63,252 bases of DNA from Nocardia jinanensis (GCF_014645735.1 NZ_BMMH01000031.1:1-63252), one strand, 5' to 3'; numbered from the stretch's first letter, positions 25,406 through 34,295 are shown. Made by a program: numbers and translations. Notes: generated by a model not told the origin, from the letters alone.

Positions 25406-26104
25406 TCAGTGGAAGATCACGGTGAGTGCGCTGTTCAGGGAGGCAGCGGCCACGACGGCCGCCCGGCGGGCATCCATCGCCACCAGGACGACCCGTTCCG
25501 CGTGCCGGTTCGTTCCCGAGTCCGTGGGCGGTCCCGATACCAGTACCACGGCGGCGTCGACGGCCAGAGTTCGCGCAAGTGCCGGATCCTCGGAGCCGGC
25601 TGCCACCACATCGACCCGATCGCCGGCCCGAAGAATCTCGGTGATCGCGGTATCGGCCAGTCGAACGGGCACGATCCGGGCATCCGTTCGCCCGGTCGCG
25701 ACCTCGGCGAGCCGTGGACCTACCACGCGCACGTCGGTGAGTACCTCACCCGCGCGCAGGGCGGCGGTCGATACGGCGCCCAACAGTGGTGCGGGGTCTG
25801 TGGCCGCGCCGTCGGGTGCGGTATCCGGGGGACGGGACGCGAGACGTAGGTCCGCGGCGCCGAGGATATGGCCGGGTGGCAGGTCGCGTGCCGCGACTAC
25901 GACCGAGATGCGCGCGTGGGCCGGATCGCCGCGGAGGAGCAGCGTGACGGCGGCGAGTGCGCAGAGTACGGCCAGAATGCGCCGCAGCAGGACCCCGTCG
26001 GCCCAGGATGGGCGGTTGTCGAACGCGTCGCGCCAGGTCTCACCGGCGCCGAGACGGGCCCGTCCGGTCGTGCCCGTGCGGGCGATAGTTCGGATACGGC
26101 TCAT
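25406..26104 (-). CDS. SAF-domain membrane protein (CpaB/RcpC-like)
   Basis: A 232-residue protein with a single TM (LLRRILAVLCALAAVTLLLRG, quoted in part) and a SAF domain starting VVVAARDLPPGHILGAADLRL, followed by a CpaB/RcpC-like region with RAGDRVDVVAAG and ALNSALTVIFH-like end (ASLNSALTVIFH). CpaB proteins serve pilus secretion systems, but no other pilus genes are seen here. It corresponds in position to Rv0990c. ATG 26104 was chosen because residues upstream in frame are not conserved in character. Confidence 0.75.
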   Translation of the reverse strand: MSRIRTIARTGTTGRARLGAGETWRDAFDNRPSWADGVLLRRILAVLCALAAVTLLLRGDPAHARISVVVAARDLPPGHILGAADLRLASRPPDTAPDGAATDPAPLLGAVSTAALRAGEVLTDVRVVGPRLAEVATGRTDARIVPVRLADTAITEILRAGDRVDVVAAGSEDPALARTLAVDAAVVLVSGPPTDSGTNRHAERVVLVAMDARRAAVVAAASLNSALTVIFH

Positions 26105-26245
26105 AAGCCGAGCGTATGAATGCTTTCCGGTCCGGACCCGGAGTTGTGCACGATTGTGGACAACTCCCGGGGTGTGCACAGATCACTTCGATGCTCGGTC
26201 GCTATCGCCGGACGATCAGAGCCGGATCGGCGTGCGATCCAGCTC

Positions 26246-26554
26246 TCAGCTGGCCGCGGCGGCGGGTGCCGAGGAGGTGCCGGTCGAACCCTTGTCCGAG
26301 CTCGATTTCGAACCGGAACTCGACGAGTTCGACGAGGAGCTGTCGGACTTGGCCGGCTCGCTGGCGGTCGAGGCGCCGCTGCGGCTGTCGGTCCGGTAGA
26401 AGCCGCTACCTTTGAAGACGATGCCCACCGAGTTGAAGAGCTTACGCAGGGTGCCGGAGCACTCCGAGCAGACAGTGAGTGCCTCATCGGTAAAGGACTG
26501 AACGATATCGAAGCGGTTGTCGCACTGGGTGCACGCGTATGAATAGGTTGGCAC
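26246..26554 (-). CDS. ruc: FmdB-family zinc ribbon protein, Ruc-like redox chaperone
   Basis: A 102-residue protein. The N-terminal zinc ribbon has CTQC (Cys 8, 11) and CSEC (Cys 29, 32) in the FmdB context MPTYSYACTQCDNRFD, followed by KGSGFYRTD. The last 50 residues are a disordered Ser/Lys/Gly tail. M. tuberculosis Rv0991c (Ruc) has this design and position; its cysteines oxidise, zinc leaves and it then prevents protein aggregation with DnaK. Assignment is by architecture and synteny with 5-FCL and galU. Confidence 0.82.
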   Translation of the reverse strand: MPTYSYACTQCDNRFDIVQSFTDEALTVCSECSGTLRKLFNSVGIVFKGSGFYRTDSRSGASTASEPAKSDSSSSNSSSSGSKSSSDKGSTGTSSAPAAAAS

Positions 26555-26670
26555 TGGGTCCTCCGCAGTATTCGAGACTTAGCACTCTACAGCCGACAGT
26601 GCCAACAGTGCCAATCGCCGATTGATTCCCGGACACCCCTCATTGTGCCGAACACCACGTGGGAGGGTGA

Positions 26671-27273
26671 TCAGCGCGGGTCCGCGTCGAGCCGCCGCAA
26701 GCCGCTGCCCGGAGTCAGCACCCAGGTCATCCGGATATCGTGCGGTTCCTCGGGCAGTCGCTCGACCAGTTCGTCGTCGCGGACGACGACCGTGCGTCGG
26801 GCGGCGGGATCGGCCATCCCCAATGTCCGGTCGTAGTAGCCGGCGCCCTGACCGAGCCGGACTCCGCGCCTGTCCACCGCCAGCGCCGGGATCAGCAGCA
26901 CCTCGGCCCGGGCCACGGTTTCCGGCGGCAGCACGGGGCCTGCCGGTTCGAGCAGGCCGTAGCGCGCCGGACGCAGCGACCCCGCGCCGGTGAACTCGCC
27001 CCAGCTCAGCGGGCCGGGTTCACCGGTCACCGGCAGCAGCACCCGGCTACCGGAATCGCGCAGTGTCTCCGGGATGGCCACCGATCCCGGTTCCCCGCGC
27101 ATGGGCACGTAGGCGCACACCCACTCAGCGGGACCGAGGTCTGCGGCCGCCGCGGCCAGCGCCGCCGCCTCCGCGGCGTATACGAGTTCGGGTAGTCGCG
27201 CCCGGCGGCCGCGGATCTCCGCGCGCCAGGCCTGCTTGTCACGCTCGTCGGGCATGGGCACGGCGACAACCAT
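26671..27273 (-). CDS. 5-formyltetrahydrofolate cyclo-ligase
   Basis: A 200-residue enzyme that converts 5-formyl-THF to 5,10-methenyl-THF using ATP. Visible motifs are the N-terminal KQAWRAEIRGRR helix, YVPMRGEPG and the phosphate-binding LGQGAGYYDRTL near residue 145. The length fits the family. It diverges from galU, as Rv0992c does from Rv0993. The start may be ATG 27273 or the internal ATG at MPDERD. Confidence 0.92.
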   Translation of the reverse strand: MVVAVPMPDERDKQAWRAEIRGRRARLPELVYAAEAAALAAAAADLGPAEWVCAYVPMRGEPGSVAIPETLRDSGSRVLLPVTGEPGPLSWGEFTGAGSLRPARYGLLEPAGPVLPPETVARAEVLLIPALAVDRRGVRLGQGAGYYDRTLGMADPAARRTVVVRDDELVERLPEEPHDIRMTWVLTPGSGLRRLDADPR

Positions 27274-27366
27274 AGGCTCTCACCGGTGCCGGTTACGTCG
27301 GCGTGAGTCCGGTACGAGCCGGTGTACAGCCGTTTGGGCGGCGCTGTGGATGGATAGGGTGTGTAT

Positions 27367-28332
27367 ATGACAGAAAAGGCCGCAGAACAGGGCAACGAGG
27401 GCGCTTCCGCGTCGGAAGCGGACTTCCGCACGGCCGTCGTGCCCGCGGCCGGGCTGGGAACCAGGTTCCTGCCCGCGACCAAAACGGTCCCCAAGGAACT
27501 GCTGCCGGTGGTCGACACCCCCGGTATCGAGTTGGTGGCCAGCGAAGCGGCCGAATCCGGAGCCAGTCGACTGGTGATCGTGACCTCCCCCGGTAAGGAC
27601 GGGGTGGTCGCGCATTTCGTGGAGGATCTGGTGCTGGAGAGCACTCTCGCCGAGCGCGGGAAGTTCCAGCTGCTGGAAAAGGTGCGCAAGGCCCAGGGTC
27701 TGCTCGATGTGACCTCGGTGGTACAGGAGGAACCGCTCGGCCTCGGGCACGCGGTGGCGCAGGCCGAAGCGGTACTCGATCCCGACGAGGACGTGATCGC
27801 CGTGCTGCTGCCCGACGACCTGGTACTGCCGCGCGGAGTCCTGGATGTGATGAACCGGGTCCGCCGTAAACGCGGTGGGTCGGTGCTGTGCGCCATCGAC
27901 GTGCCCAAGGATCAGGTCAGCGCCTACGGGGTGTTCGATGTGGCGCCGGTACCCGATGCCGTCAATCCGAACGTACTGCGCGTCAAAGGCATGGTGGAGA
28001 AGCCGGACCTGGACGACGCGCCCTCCACCTTCGCCGCCGCCGGACGCTACCTGCTCGATCGCGCGATCTTCGACGCGCTGCGCCGCATCGGCCCCGGTGC
28101 GGGCGGAGAACTGCAACTCACCGATGCGATTTCGCTGCTCATCGACGAGGGACATCCGGTCCATGTTGTCGTCCACCGTGGGTCGCGCCACGATCTGGGT
28201 AACCCGGGCGGCTATCTTCGTGCTGCGGTGGATTTCGCGTTGGAGCGCGAGGAATACGGTCCTGCGCTGCGCGAGTGGCTCCAGCACCGGCTCGATCCGG
28301 CGTGGAATCCGCAACTCACCGCGGACGAATGA
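27367..28332 (+). CDS. galU: UTP-glucose-1-phosphate uridylyltransferase
   Basis: A 321-residue enzyme making UDP-glucose from UTP and glucose-1-phosphate for cell-wall polysaccharides. The nucleotidyltransferase signature AAGLGTRFLPATKTVPKELL (about residues 27-46) is intact; QEEPLGLGHAV and VLLPDDLVL follow. ATG 27367 lies about eight bases after a possible -10 (tagggt), with no Shine-Dalgarno sequence, so it may be leaderless; GTG 27361 is an alternative. Confidence 0.96.
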   Translation: MTEKAAEQGNEGASASEADFRTAVVPAAGLGTRFLPATKTVPKELLPVVDTPGIELVASEAAESGASRLVIVTSPGKDGVVAHFVEDLVLESTLAERGKFQLLEKVRKAQGLLDVTSVVQEEPLGLGHAVAQAEAVLDPDEDVIAVLLPDDLVLPRGVLDVMNRVRRKRGGSVLCAIDVPKDQVSAYGVFDVAPVPDAVNPNVLRVKGMVEKPDLDDAPSTFAAAGRYLLDRAIFDALRRIGPGAGGELQLTDAISLLIDEGHPVHVVVHRGSRHDLGNPGGYLRAAVDFALEREEYGPALREWLQHRLDPAWNPQLTADE

Positions 28333-28368
28333 GATCGCCTGCGGGGCGAGGACATCGGGAAGGGCTGG

Positions 28369-29628
28369 ATGCGCTCTGTTGAGGATCAGCAGATCAAGGT
28401 GACGGCCGCGGCCGTCGCGCCGCGGCCGGTACGGGTCGCGATCTCCGAGGCCCAGGGCCTGCTCTGCGCCGAGGACGTGGTGACCGAGCGGCCGCTGCCC
28501 GGGTTCGATCAGGCCGCCATCGACGGATACGCCGTGCGCAGTGTGGATGTCGCGTCCGCCGGTGCCGATATCCGCGACGAGGACGGCGAACTGGTCGACC
28601 TGACGCTGCCGGTGGTCGGTGAGGTGCTCGCCGGTTCCCGGCAACCGATCCGGCTGCAACCCCGCCAGACGGTGCGGGTGGCGACCGGCGCGCCCCTGCC
28701 CACCCTCGCGGACGCGGTGCTACCACTGGATTTCACCGACGGCGGCCGGGGCCGGCTCAAGGTGTACGAACCGGTGCGTTCGGGTGACTATGTGCGCCGG
28801 GCCGGTGACGATGTACAACCCGGGGACGTCGCCGTGCACGCCGGCACGATCATCGGTCCTGCCCAGGTGGGCCTGCTGGCCGCGGTCGGTCAGGACAAAG
28901 TGCTGATCCATCCGCGCCCGCGACTGTCGGTGATCTCGATCGGCGAGGAATTGGTCGATATCGATCGGGCTCCCGGGCCCGGTCAGGTCTACGACGTGAA
29001 CTCCTACGCCCTGGCGGCCGCCGCCCGCGATGCCGGTGCGGATGTGAACCGGGTCGGCATCGTCGATGCCGACCCCCGCCGACTTCGGGATGTGGTCGAG
29101 GGCCAGCTGGTGCGGGCGGAAGTCGTGGTGATCGCCGGTGCGGTCGGTGGGTGGGCCTCCGACCAGGTGTGTGAGGCACTGGAGGGACTCGGCGAGCTGG
29201 AGATCACCCGGGTCGCGATGCACCCGGGCTCGGTGCAAGGGTTCGGCCGGCTCGGCCGCGACGAGGTGCCCACGTTCCTGCTGCCCTCCAATCCGGTCGG
29301 TGCTCTGGTGGTTTTCGAGGTGATGGTGCGGCCCCTGATACGGATCGCGCTGGGAAGGCGGCAGCCGATGCGCCGGATCGTCCGGGCGCGGACCATAACT
29401 CCGATCCAGTCGATGGCGGGTCGTAAGGGTTATCTGCGCGCCCAGTTGATGCGGGACGAAGCCACCGGTGAATACCTGGTGCAGCCGCTCGGCAACAGCG
29501 CGGGCGCGTCGTCGCATCTGCTGGCCGCGATGTCGGAGGCCAACAGTCTCATCGTCGTCGAACCCGACGACACCGAAATTCGCACCGGTGACAAGGTTCG
29601 GGTCGCGTTCCTGGCGCAGCGCGGCTAG
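28369..29628 (+). CDS. glp: MoeA/gephyrin-like divisome protein Glp
   Basis: A 419-residue MoeA-family protein with domains in order: DGYAVRS near residue 50, ATGAPLPTLAD, then the MPT-binding domain beginning LSVISIGEELV and the C-terminal beta-barrel. The region that is GGxSxGxxD in catalytic MoeA reads GAVGGWASDQV, as in mycobacterial MoeA1. In Corynebacterium the equivalent Glp binds FtsZ and the membrane receptor GlpR in the divisome. Here galU, glp, an acetyltransferase gene and glpR follow in the same order as in M. tuberculosis Rv0993-Rv0996, supporting a divisome role over, or beside, a cofactor role. Confidence 0.88.
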   Translation: MRSVEDQQIKVTAAAVAPRPVRVAISEAQGLLCAEDVVTERPLPGFDQAAIDGYAVRSVDVASAGADIRDEDGELVDLTLPVVGEVLAGSRQPIRLQPRQTVRVATGAPLPTLADAVLPLDFTDGGRGRLKVYEPVRSGDYVRRAGDDVQPGDVAVHAGTIIGPAQVGLLAAVGQDKVLIHPRPRLSVISIGEELVDIDRAPGPGQVYDVNSYALAAAARDAGADVNRVGIVDADPRRLRDVVEGQLVRAEVVVIAGAVGGWASDQVCEALEGLGELEITRVAMHPGSVQGFGRLGRDEVPTFLLPSNPVGALVVFEVMVRPLIRIALGRRQPMRRIVRARTITPIQSMAGRKGYLRAQLMRDEATGEYLVQPLGNSAGASSHLLAAMSEANSLIVVEPDDTEIRTGDKVRVAFLAQRG

Positions 29629-29639
29629 AAGTGGAGTCC

Positions 29640-30290
29640 ATGAATGTTTTCCGGGCCACCCAGCATCCCGGGTGGCCCGCGCACCTCGGCCCGGTGCGGG
29701 TGGTGGCCGGAGAGGTGACGTTGCGACCCGTGCGATTGCGGGACGCGGCCGCGTGGAGCCGGATCAGGTTGCGGGACCAGAACCATCTGGAACCGTGGGA
29801 GCCCACCGGGCGTGGGGCCTGGGACGCGCGCAATCACGCCTCGAACTGGCCGCCGCTGTGGTCGAGCCTGAAGGCGGAAGCGCGCCGGGGCGCGATGATC
29901 CCGCTGGTGATCGAGGTCGACGGTGCGTTCAGCGGGCAGTTGACGGTCGGCAATATCGTGCGCGGCGCGCTGCGTTCGGCGTGGATCGGGTATTGGGTGG
30001 CCAAGGATCTCGGCGGGCAGGGTGTCGCGACCGCCGCGCTGGCGCTGGGGCTCGATCACTGTTTCGGTCCGGTCGGGCTGCATCGGGTGGAGGCCACGGT
30101 GCGGCCGGAGAATCTGGCGAGCCAGGCTGTGCTGCGCAATGTGGGGTTTCGCGAAGAAGGTCTGCTACGTAGGTATCTCGATGTCGACGGCGCGTGGCGT
30201 GATCATCTGCTGGTCGGGATGACGGCGGAGGAGTTGTCCGGCAGGGTGGTCGATCGCCTGGCTCGGGAAGGGCGGTTGACGCTGCGGTGA
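29640..30290 (+). CDS. rimJ: GNAT acetyltransferase (RimJ-like)
   Basis: A 216-residue GNAT protein resembling ribosomal-protein alanine N-acetyltransferases: VTLRPVRLRDAAAWSRIR, IGYWVAKDLGGQGVATAALA (acetyl-CoA loop) and HRVEATVRPENLASQAVLRN. It matches Rv0995 in position. The actual substrate is unknown. ATG 29640 with a nearby ggag is preferred to GTG 29631. Confidence 0.85.
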   Translation: MNVFRATQHPGWPAHLGPVRVVAGEVTLRPVRLRDAAAWSRIRLRDQNHLEPWEPTGRGAWDARNHASNWPPLWSSLKAEARRGAMIPLVIEVDGAFSGQLTVGNIVRGALRSAWIGYWVAKDLGGQGVATAALALGLDHCFGPVGLHRVEATVRPENLASQAVLRNVGFREEGLLRRYLDVDGAWRDHLLVGMTAEELSGRVVDRLAREGRLTLR

Positions 30291-30553
30291 AGCGGCGCCG
30301 GAAACCGGCCTGCCCGGAACCGGCTTTGGTGGAAATGTGACTCATGTGGCGGATGTGCACGGCGCGCCTGCCGTGTTGTACCCCTACTCGGAATTAACCT
30401 ACGGACGTCGGTGGTGCGTCCTGCGCCACCGGTGGAGAGCTCGTACCACGATCTGCGAGACGTACCCGCGGGGAAGGACTCCGGCGTCGGGGCGCACACG
30501 GTTCATGGTGTGGACTCGGACGACGACCAGGCGGGACGGAGGTGCTGACGACG

Positions 30554-31609
30554 ATGCCGAATTCGATCCTGTGGATCGGGCTGGTCGTGTTGTGGGTCTT
30601 CGTCCTGTTTCCCATCCTTGCCGACCGGCATCCCAGAATCCGCCGGACAACCGATACGGCCCTGGCCACGCGGGTACTGCATCGTGGAGATTCCAAACGG
30701 CGTAAGGGAAGTGGGCATGGTCGTAAGAAGCGGACCGCCCGGCCCTACCGAAAGCGTCACCACGCCAATGATGCGGAGGATCCGATGATCACATCGGCCG
30801 ACGAGAACGGCACCGCGGCTGACGAGGAGCAACCGGACCACTACGCCGACGACGACCGGGCCGTGGCCGGGTCCGAACCCGGCGACGAGAGCGCAGCCGG
30901 TGATATGGAGTCCGGCGCGGGCGGAGACGGCGAGGGTCTCGAACGCGCCGCGGAAAGCGACGAGCCGATCCTGTCTTCCACCGAGGACGGCGGGAGTGCC
31001 GCGCCCGCGATCGAGAGCAATGTTCCCGCGCGCATACCACCGGTCCGGGCCACGGTGCGCGCGCCGGTACCGGAACCCGAATACGAATACGACGAAGAGG
31101 ACTTCGTGCCGACCCGGCGCGGGCGCGGCGGTTACGACCCCGAGGCCGATGCCGTCGCGCGGGCCGCGCGCTATACCTTCCGGCAGCGAGCCGTGGTGGC
31201 TCTCGTGCTCGGCGCCATCCTGTGCGGCGGTCTTGCGGTGGCTGTCGCGCCCATCTTCTGGTGGGGCTGCGGTGGTGCGGTGCTGTCGCTCGGCACCTAT
31301 CTGGGATATCTGCGCAAACAGGTCCGGATCGAACAGGAGATCCGCAGGCGGCGCAGCGCCCGCCTCACCGGACGAGGCCACGAATCCGCCGAGTACGGCC
31401 CTGCCGACACCGAGTCGGGTTCGGTGCGGACGGCCCGTCCCGGGATGGATCGTGACACCGCCCGCGCCCTGCGCCGGCGCGCTCAACTGCTCGAGCCCGA
31501 CGACGAGGATCCGGCATTCGAACATCTGGATGCCTACGACGCGAGCGTCGCGCGGACGGTGCGCAACCGGGCCACCGGTGGTGATGTCCGCCGGGCCGCC
31601 GGCGCGTGA
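30554..31609 (+). CDS. glpR: Divisome membrane protein SepX/GlpR
   Basis: A 351-residue protein. One N-terminal TM (SILWIGLVVLWVFVLFPIL) is followed by a basic stretch, a long acidic disordered loop (about residues 75-195) and a C-terminal helical hairpin of two TMs (VVALVLGAILCGGLAVAVAP and GCGGAVLSLGTYLGYL), then a cytoplasmic tail. This layout and the position after glp and rimJ fit Rv0996/GlpR, the membrane receptor of Glp in corynebacteria and SepX in Streptomyces. ATG 30554 follows ggagg at 30538-30542. Confidence 0.85.
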   Translation: MPNSILWIGLVVLWVFVLFPILADRHPRIRRTTDTALATRVLHRGDSKRRKGSGHGRKKRTARPYRKRHHANDAEDPMITSADENGTAADEEQPDHYADDDRAVAGSEPGDESAAGDMESGAGGDGEGLERAAESDEPILSSTEDGGSAAPAIESNVPARIPPVRATVRAPVPEPEYEYDEEDFVPTRRGRGGYDPEADAVARAARYTFRQRAVVALVLGAILCGGLAVAVAPIFWWGCGGAVLSLGTYLGYLRKQVRIEQEIRRRRSARLTGRGHESAEYGPADTESGSVRTARPGMDRDTARALRRRAQLLEPDDEDPAFEHLDAYDASVARTVRNRATGGDVRRAAGA

Positions 31610-31732
31610 ACATCGGCGGCCGGCGGCTGTCCCGGCAGTCCGTTGTGAGTCTATATTTGCAGGTCAGGGGACCGATTCGGTTTCTGGTAACCCTGTTTGC
31701 TAGAGTGACACAGCGCGGTTCACCGACCGCAC

Positions 31733-31805
31733 GGGGCTATAGCGCAGTTGGTAGCGCGTCTCGTTCGCATCGAGAAGGTCAGGGGTTCGATTCCCCTTAG
31801 CTCCA
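31733..31805 (+). tRNA. tRNA-Ala (anticodon CGC)
   Basis: A 73-base cloverleaf: acceptor ggggcta/tagctcc, D arm with gcgcagttggtagcgc, anticodon stem tctcg/cgaga around loop ttcgcat (CGC, reads GCG), T arm aggggttcgattcccct, discriminator a. CCA is not encoded. Confidence 0.95.
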
Positions 31806-31833
31806 CCGAGGCAGTATCTCTCTGCTACTCCGG

Positions 31834-31870
31834 ATCCCGGGGGCCTGTACGACAGGCTCTCGGGATTTTT
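31834..31870 (+). terminator. Terminator after tRNA-Ala
   Basis: atcccggggcctg-like arm (atcccgggggcctg) pairs with caggctctcgggat around tacga and is followed by ttttt. A standard intrinsic terminator 30 bases after the tRNA. Confidence 0.85.
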
Positions 31871-31999
31871 GTGGCCGGTGCGCTGGCGGCTCGGTACGAG
31901 TCGCGTACCCGATGGGCACCGGAGCCGGCACGGACGCTCCGGTCATCGCGGTGGCGCCCCGTGCTCGGGCCCGGATCGGTCTTCGTGGTGCGGATCTGC

Positions 32000-32296
32000 T
32001 CAGTTCCCGCTGAACCACAGATATCCGCGTTGGCGGATAGCGGTCTCCGCAGCGTCGCGCAACACGGCGAACAGCTCCTGCTCGCTGTCGTCCTTCGGCG
32101 ACAGTGCCGCGATCTCGTCCAGAAAGGCATTGAGCTGCGTCGTATTGAACATCGTGTCGGCGTGGCCGTGAATCGCCCACATCATCGAACCGTTCGGCGC
32201 ATCCCAGATCATCTTCTCGAGAGTTTCCGAGGGTCTCCCGGTAATTATCTCGATCTTCTCGTGAACTTGATTCTGGACAGTGATCGATATTCCCAC
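32000..32296 (-). CDS. Probable immunity protein of the adjacent toxin
   Basis: A 98-residue, acidic protein (MGISITVQNQVHEKIEIITG, GSMMWAIHGHADTMFNTTQL, ending RQRGYLWFSGN). It has no signal or membrane segment. It lies 17 bases after the gene for a polymorphic-toxin domain and on the same strand, the standard place for an immunity gene. Strand-rich cytoplasmic proteins with such WxI...MFN segments are frequent in these cassettes. I cannot name its family; Imm1-like is one possibility. Less GC-rich than core genes. Confidence 0.6.
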   Translation of the reverse strand: MGISITVQNQVHEKIEIITGRPSETLEKMIWDAPNGSMMWAIHGHADTMFNTTQLNAFLDEIAALSPKDDSEQELFAVLRDAAETAIRQRGYLWFSGN

Positions 32297-32313
32297 TTCT
32301 TCACCTCGTCATA

Positions 32314-32613
32314 TCATGGGATCGGATACATGGTGATGACGCCGCCGAATCTGTCGGTGACCACTTTGTATCGCGTGGTGACGTGACCACCCAGTTGCTC
32401 CGGTACGCTACCGATTGTCTTTCCCGCATCGATTTCCCGTTCGAAATTGCCGTCCTTGTTCGGTCCTCGCGCGGGTGAGTTCTCGGCGGCCTCGGCCAGG
32501 TCGTCGAGGTCTTCGCCGGTGGTGCCGTCCGGCCAGGTGCCCTTCGATGCGTCGTAATTCGCCGCGTCCTTGATGTGCTTACCGAGTATGTAATCCTCTG
32601 ACCCCTGGGTCAT
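32314..32613 (-). CDS. Polymorphic-toxin C-terminal domain (probable RNase), displaced frame
   Basis: A 99-residue module: MTQGSEDYILGKHIKDAANY, GTWPDGTTGEDLDDLAEAAE, and end GHVTTRYKVVTDRFGGVITM then YPIP. The TRYKVVTDxFGxVITxxP end is common among C-terminal toxin domains, several of which are small RNases of the BECR type; that fold is my inference. Translated upstream of its ATG the frame reads PNNPAPG, a linker one expects before such a domain in a longer protein. It overlaps the WXG-like gene in a frame offset by one base, so it is probably the broken-off tail of that protein (see findings). It could still be expressed alone from ATG 32613. Confidence 0.6.
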   Translation of the reverse strand: MTQGSEDYILGKHIKDAANYDASKGTWPDGTTGEDLDDLAEAAENSPARGPNKDGNFEREIDAGKTIGSVPEQLGGHVTTRYKVVTDRFGGVITMYPIP

Positions 32614-33001
32614 GCCCGGCGCGGGATTGTTCGGCGCCGTTTCCGTTGCTGCCGACCGAGGACGGGATCGTCACCTTGTACATCGATATCGCCTCGACGG
32701 TGGGCCGTTCGGGCGCCGGATCGGTCCCGGCTCGGGTGCCGTAGTTGTATCCGGCGGCGTAGAGGACGTATCCGAAATTCGTCAAGGCGTCGGCGAGGTT
32801 GGTACAGGCCTGCATGGTGTCGTGGGCGACCTGGTCGTACTTTTCGCCACATTGTTTGCAGCCGTTGGCATCACCGGCCATACCCGCGCACTCGTTCTTC
32901 ATATCGTGCAGCGGTTTGTCGGCGGTGCGCAGCGCCCCGGCCAGGTCGTGACATTTCTTGGCAGCTTCGTAGTACACCTGCCAGTCGACGACCAGCGCCA
33001 T
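32579..33001 (-). pseudogene. ESX/WXG100-like N-terminal domain of a toxin, frameshifted from its tail
   Basis: The 140-codon frame begins MALVVDWQVYYEAAKKCHDL and continues through a helical WXG100/ESX-type domain (to about residue 90) and VTIPSSVGSNGNG near 115. Then it runs into unlike sequence (EQSRAGHDPGVRGLHTR) to its stop. In the next frame the same stretch reads NNPAPGMTQGSEDY, joining a toxin domain. Full-length nocardial proteins of this class carry an N-terminal ESX-type domain and a C-terminal toxin, so this looks like one gene broken by a one-base shift, perhaps with an internal deletion. It lies two bases after a WXG100 partner gene. Confidence 0.6.
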
Positions 33002-33003
33002 GA

Positions 33004-33285
33004 TTATCCCCCGTTGAGCATCTTGCTGTGGAGATCGACAGCATGCGCGATGTTCTCGTGTGCCTTCTTGGCGGCATCGCTGATGTCCATGAGGCCTTCG
33101 ACGAACTCGCGCGCACCGACCGCCCATTCACGATGTGCGTCCGTATAGGCCAGCGCGGCGACACTCTCCCAACCGGTGCCAGCTAATGTGGCGACCCGGT
33201 CGTCGATCTCGTCGAGGCGCTCCCCGATGAACCCGGCGAGGTCGGCCAGCTTGGTGACGATCTGATCGAGGTGGTCCAGATCCAC
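33004..33285 (-). CDS. WXG100/ESX-type secretion partner
   Basis: About 93 residues, mostly helical, with DLDHLDQIVTKLADLAGFIG, the GW turn as ATLAGTGWESVAALAYTDAH (WXG-like) and EFVEGLMDISDAAKKAHENI. Such proteins pair with ESX-domain toxins for type VII secretion. It lies just upstream of the broken toxin gene and on the same strand. The start is uncertain: GTG 33285 is the best placed codon, but the open frame extends much further upstream without family resemblance. Confidence 0.65.
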   Translation of the reverse strand: MDLDHLDQIVTKLADLAGFIGERLDEIDDRVATLAGTGWESVAALAYTDAHREWAVGAREFVEGLMDISDAAKKAHENIAHAVDLHSKMLNGG

Positions 33286-33794
33286 CGATAATTCCGAGCT
33301 CGCGGCAGCGCCGAACTCGAAGTGCCAGGTGAGCCGATATCCTTTGCGGCCGAACAACCGGCCGTGCGCGACGTCCCTGCGCACGTGTAGGGGTGCCTGC
33401 CGGCCTCCCTCGCCTTTTCCGGTGCGACAACGACGTTCGGGCTCGAAGCCGAATTCCCCCCACCGCTCATGGAGCGGATCGTAACGGGCAGCTGCGGCCG
33501 CCGGAGCTACTCGCGGCGCGCGGCAGCTCGGACCCGCGGTTGCGGTCCGGACCTCTTGCCCGTGGGATCGATCGCCGGAGATCGGCCGGGTTGTCGTCGG
33601 TCGGCGATACTCGGTGTGCGCGATATCGGTTGATCTCCTGCGCAATCGATTCGATGAGAGAGCGATCGACTCCCGGTCTCGAACCGGAGAACGCAATAAT
33701 GCGTTTCTTCTGTCTCGAGTTATGTGTATCAACTATTGTCAGTGACTGAACAAAGCCTGTCCGATATGCGGTACGACCGAATCGAGAGCCGATC
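33286..33794. other. Gene-poor stretch upstream of the toxin cassette
   Basis: About 510 bases between divergent genes. Open frames exist on the minus strand, but none shows family features or a plausible start. It probably holds the promoters of the WXG cassette and of the DUF4254 gene. Confidence 0.45.
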
Positions 33795-34289
33795 ATGTTT
33801 GAACAGAGTGTGATGGTGCCGGGTGACGTTCGCACAGGGGCGGCGGTGATCGCGGCCTCCCCGGGCTTGCCCACGGCGACCCAACTATTGTGCAGCTTCC
33901 AGGGAACCCGGTTCGAGGATCACGAGGTGCTCCGCTCAGCCCGGGCGTTGGCTCTACTGCACGGCCGGCGGGTGACCATGCGAGACGCGCTCCTGGTCGC
34001 CGAGGTCGACGAACGCCGCCGGGAACTGGTCGAGGATATCGACGACTGGGCCCACTCACGGTCTCCGCATCGCGGCGGTGACGCGCTGATCCACGCCGAG
34101 ACGCTGGGAGCGGTGATCGATCGGATGGCCTGGGGGTGGGTCGATGCCAACCAGTCGGTCGAGATCGACGGGGCACGCGATCACCAGGCGCGAAAGCGCT
34201 GGCATCGACTAGCCGAGTTGATCGACGGCTACACGGAACTGATCGGCGATCTCCTCCAGGGTGGGCGGCGGCTCCCCGGCCGGGTGTGA
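33795..34289 (+). CDS. DUF4254 protein
   Basis: A 164-residue helical protein with the family core DWAHSRSPHRGGDALIHAET, LGAVIDRMA and KRWHRLAELIDGYTELIGDL. DUF4254 proteins are often found next to glycosyltransferases and related sugar genes; here an MgtA-like mannosyltransferase gene converges on it. Function unknown. The start ATG 33795 has weak upstream signals. Confidence 0.8.
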   Translation: MFEQSVMVPGDVRTGAAVIAASPGLPTATQLLCSFQGTRFEDHEVLRSARALALLHGRRVTMRDALLVAEVDERRRELVEDIDDWAHSRSPHRGGDALIHAETLGAVIDRMAWGWVDANQSVEIDGARDHQARKRWHRLAELIDGYTELIGDLLQGGRRLPGRV

Positions 34290-34295
34290 GATCGG

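Noticed and set aside
31733..31805. tRNA-Ala as an attachment site of an integrated element
   Set aside because: I looked for a second copy of the tRNA 3' end and for an integrase gene in the window and found neither.
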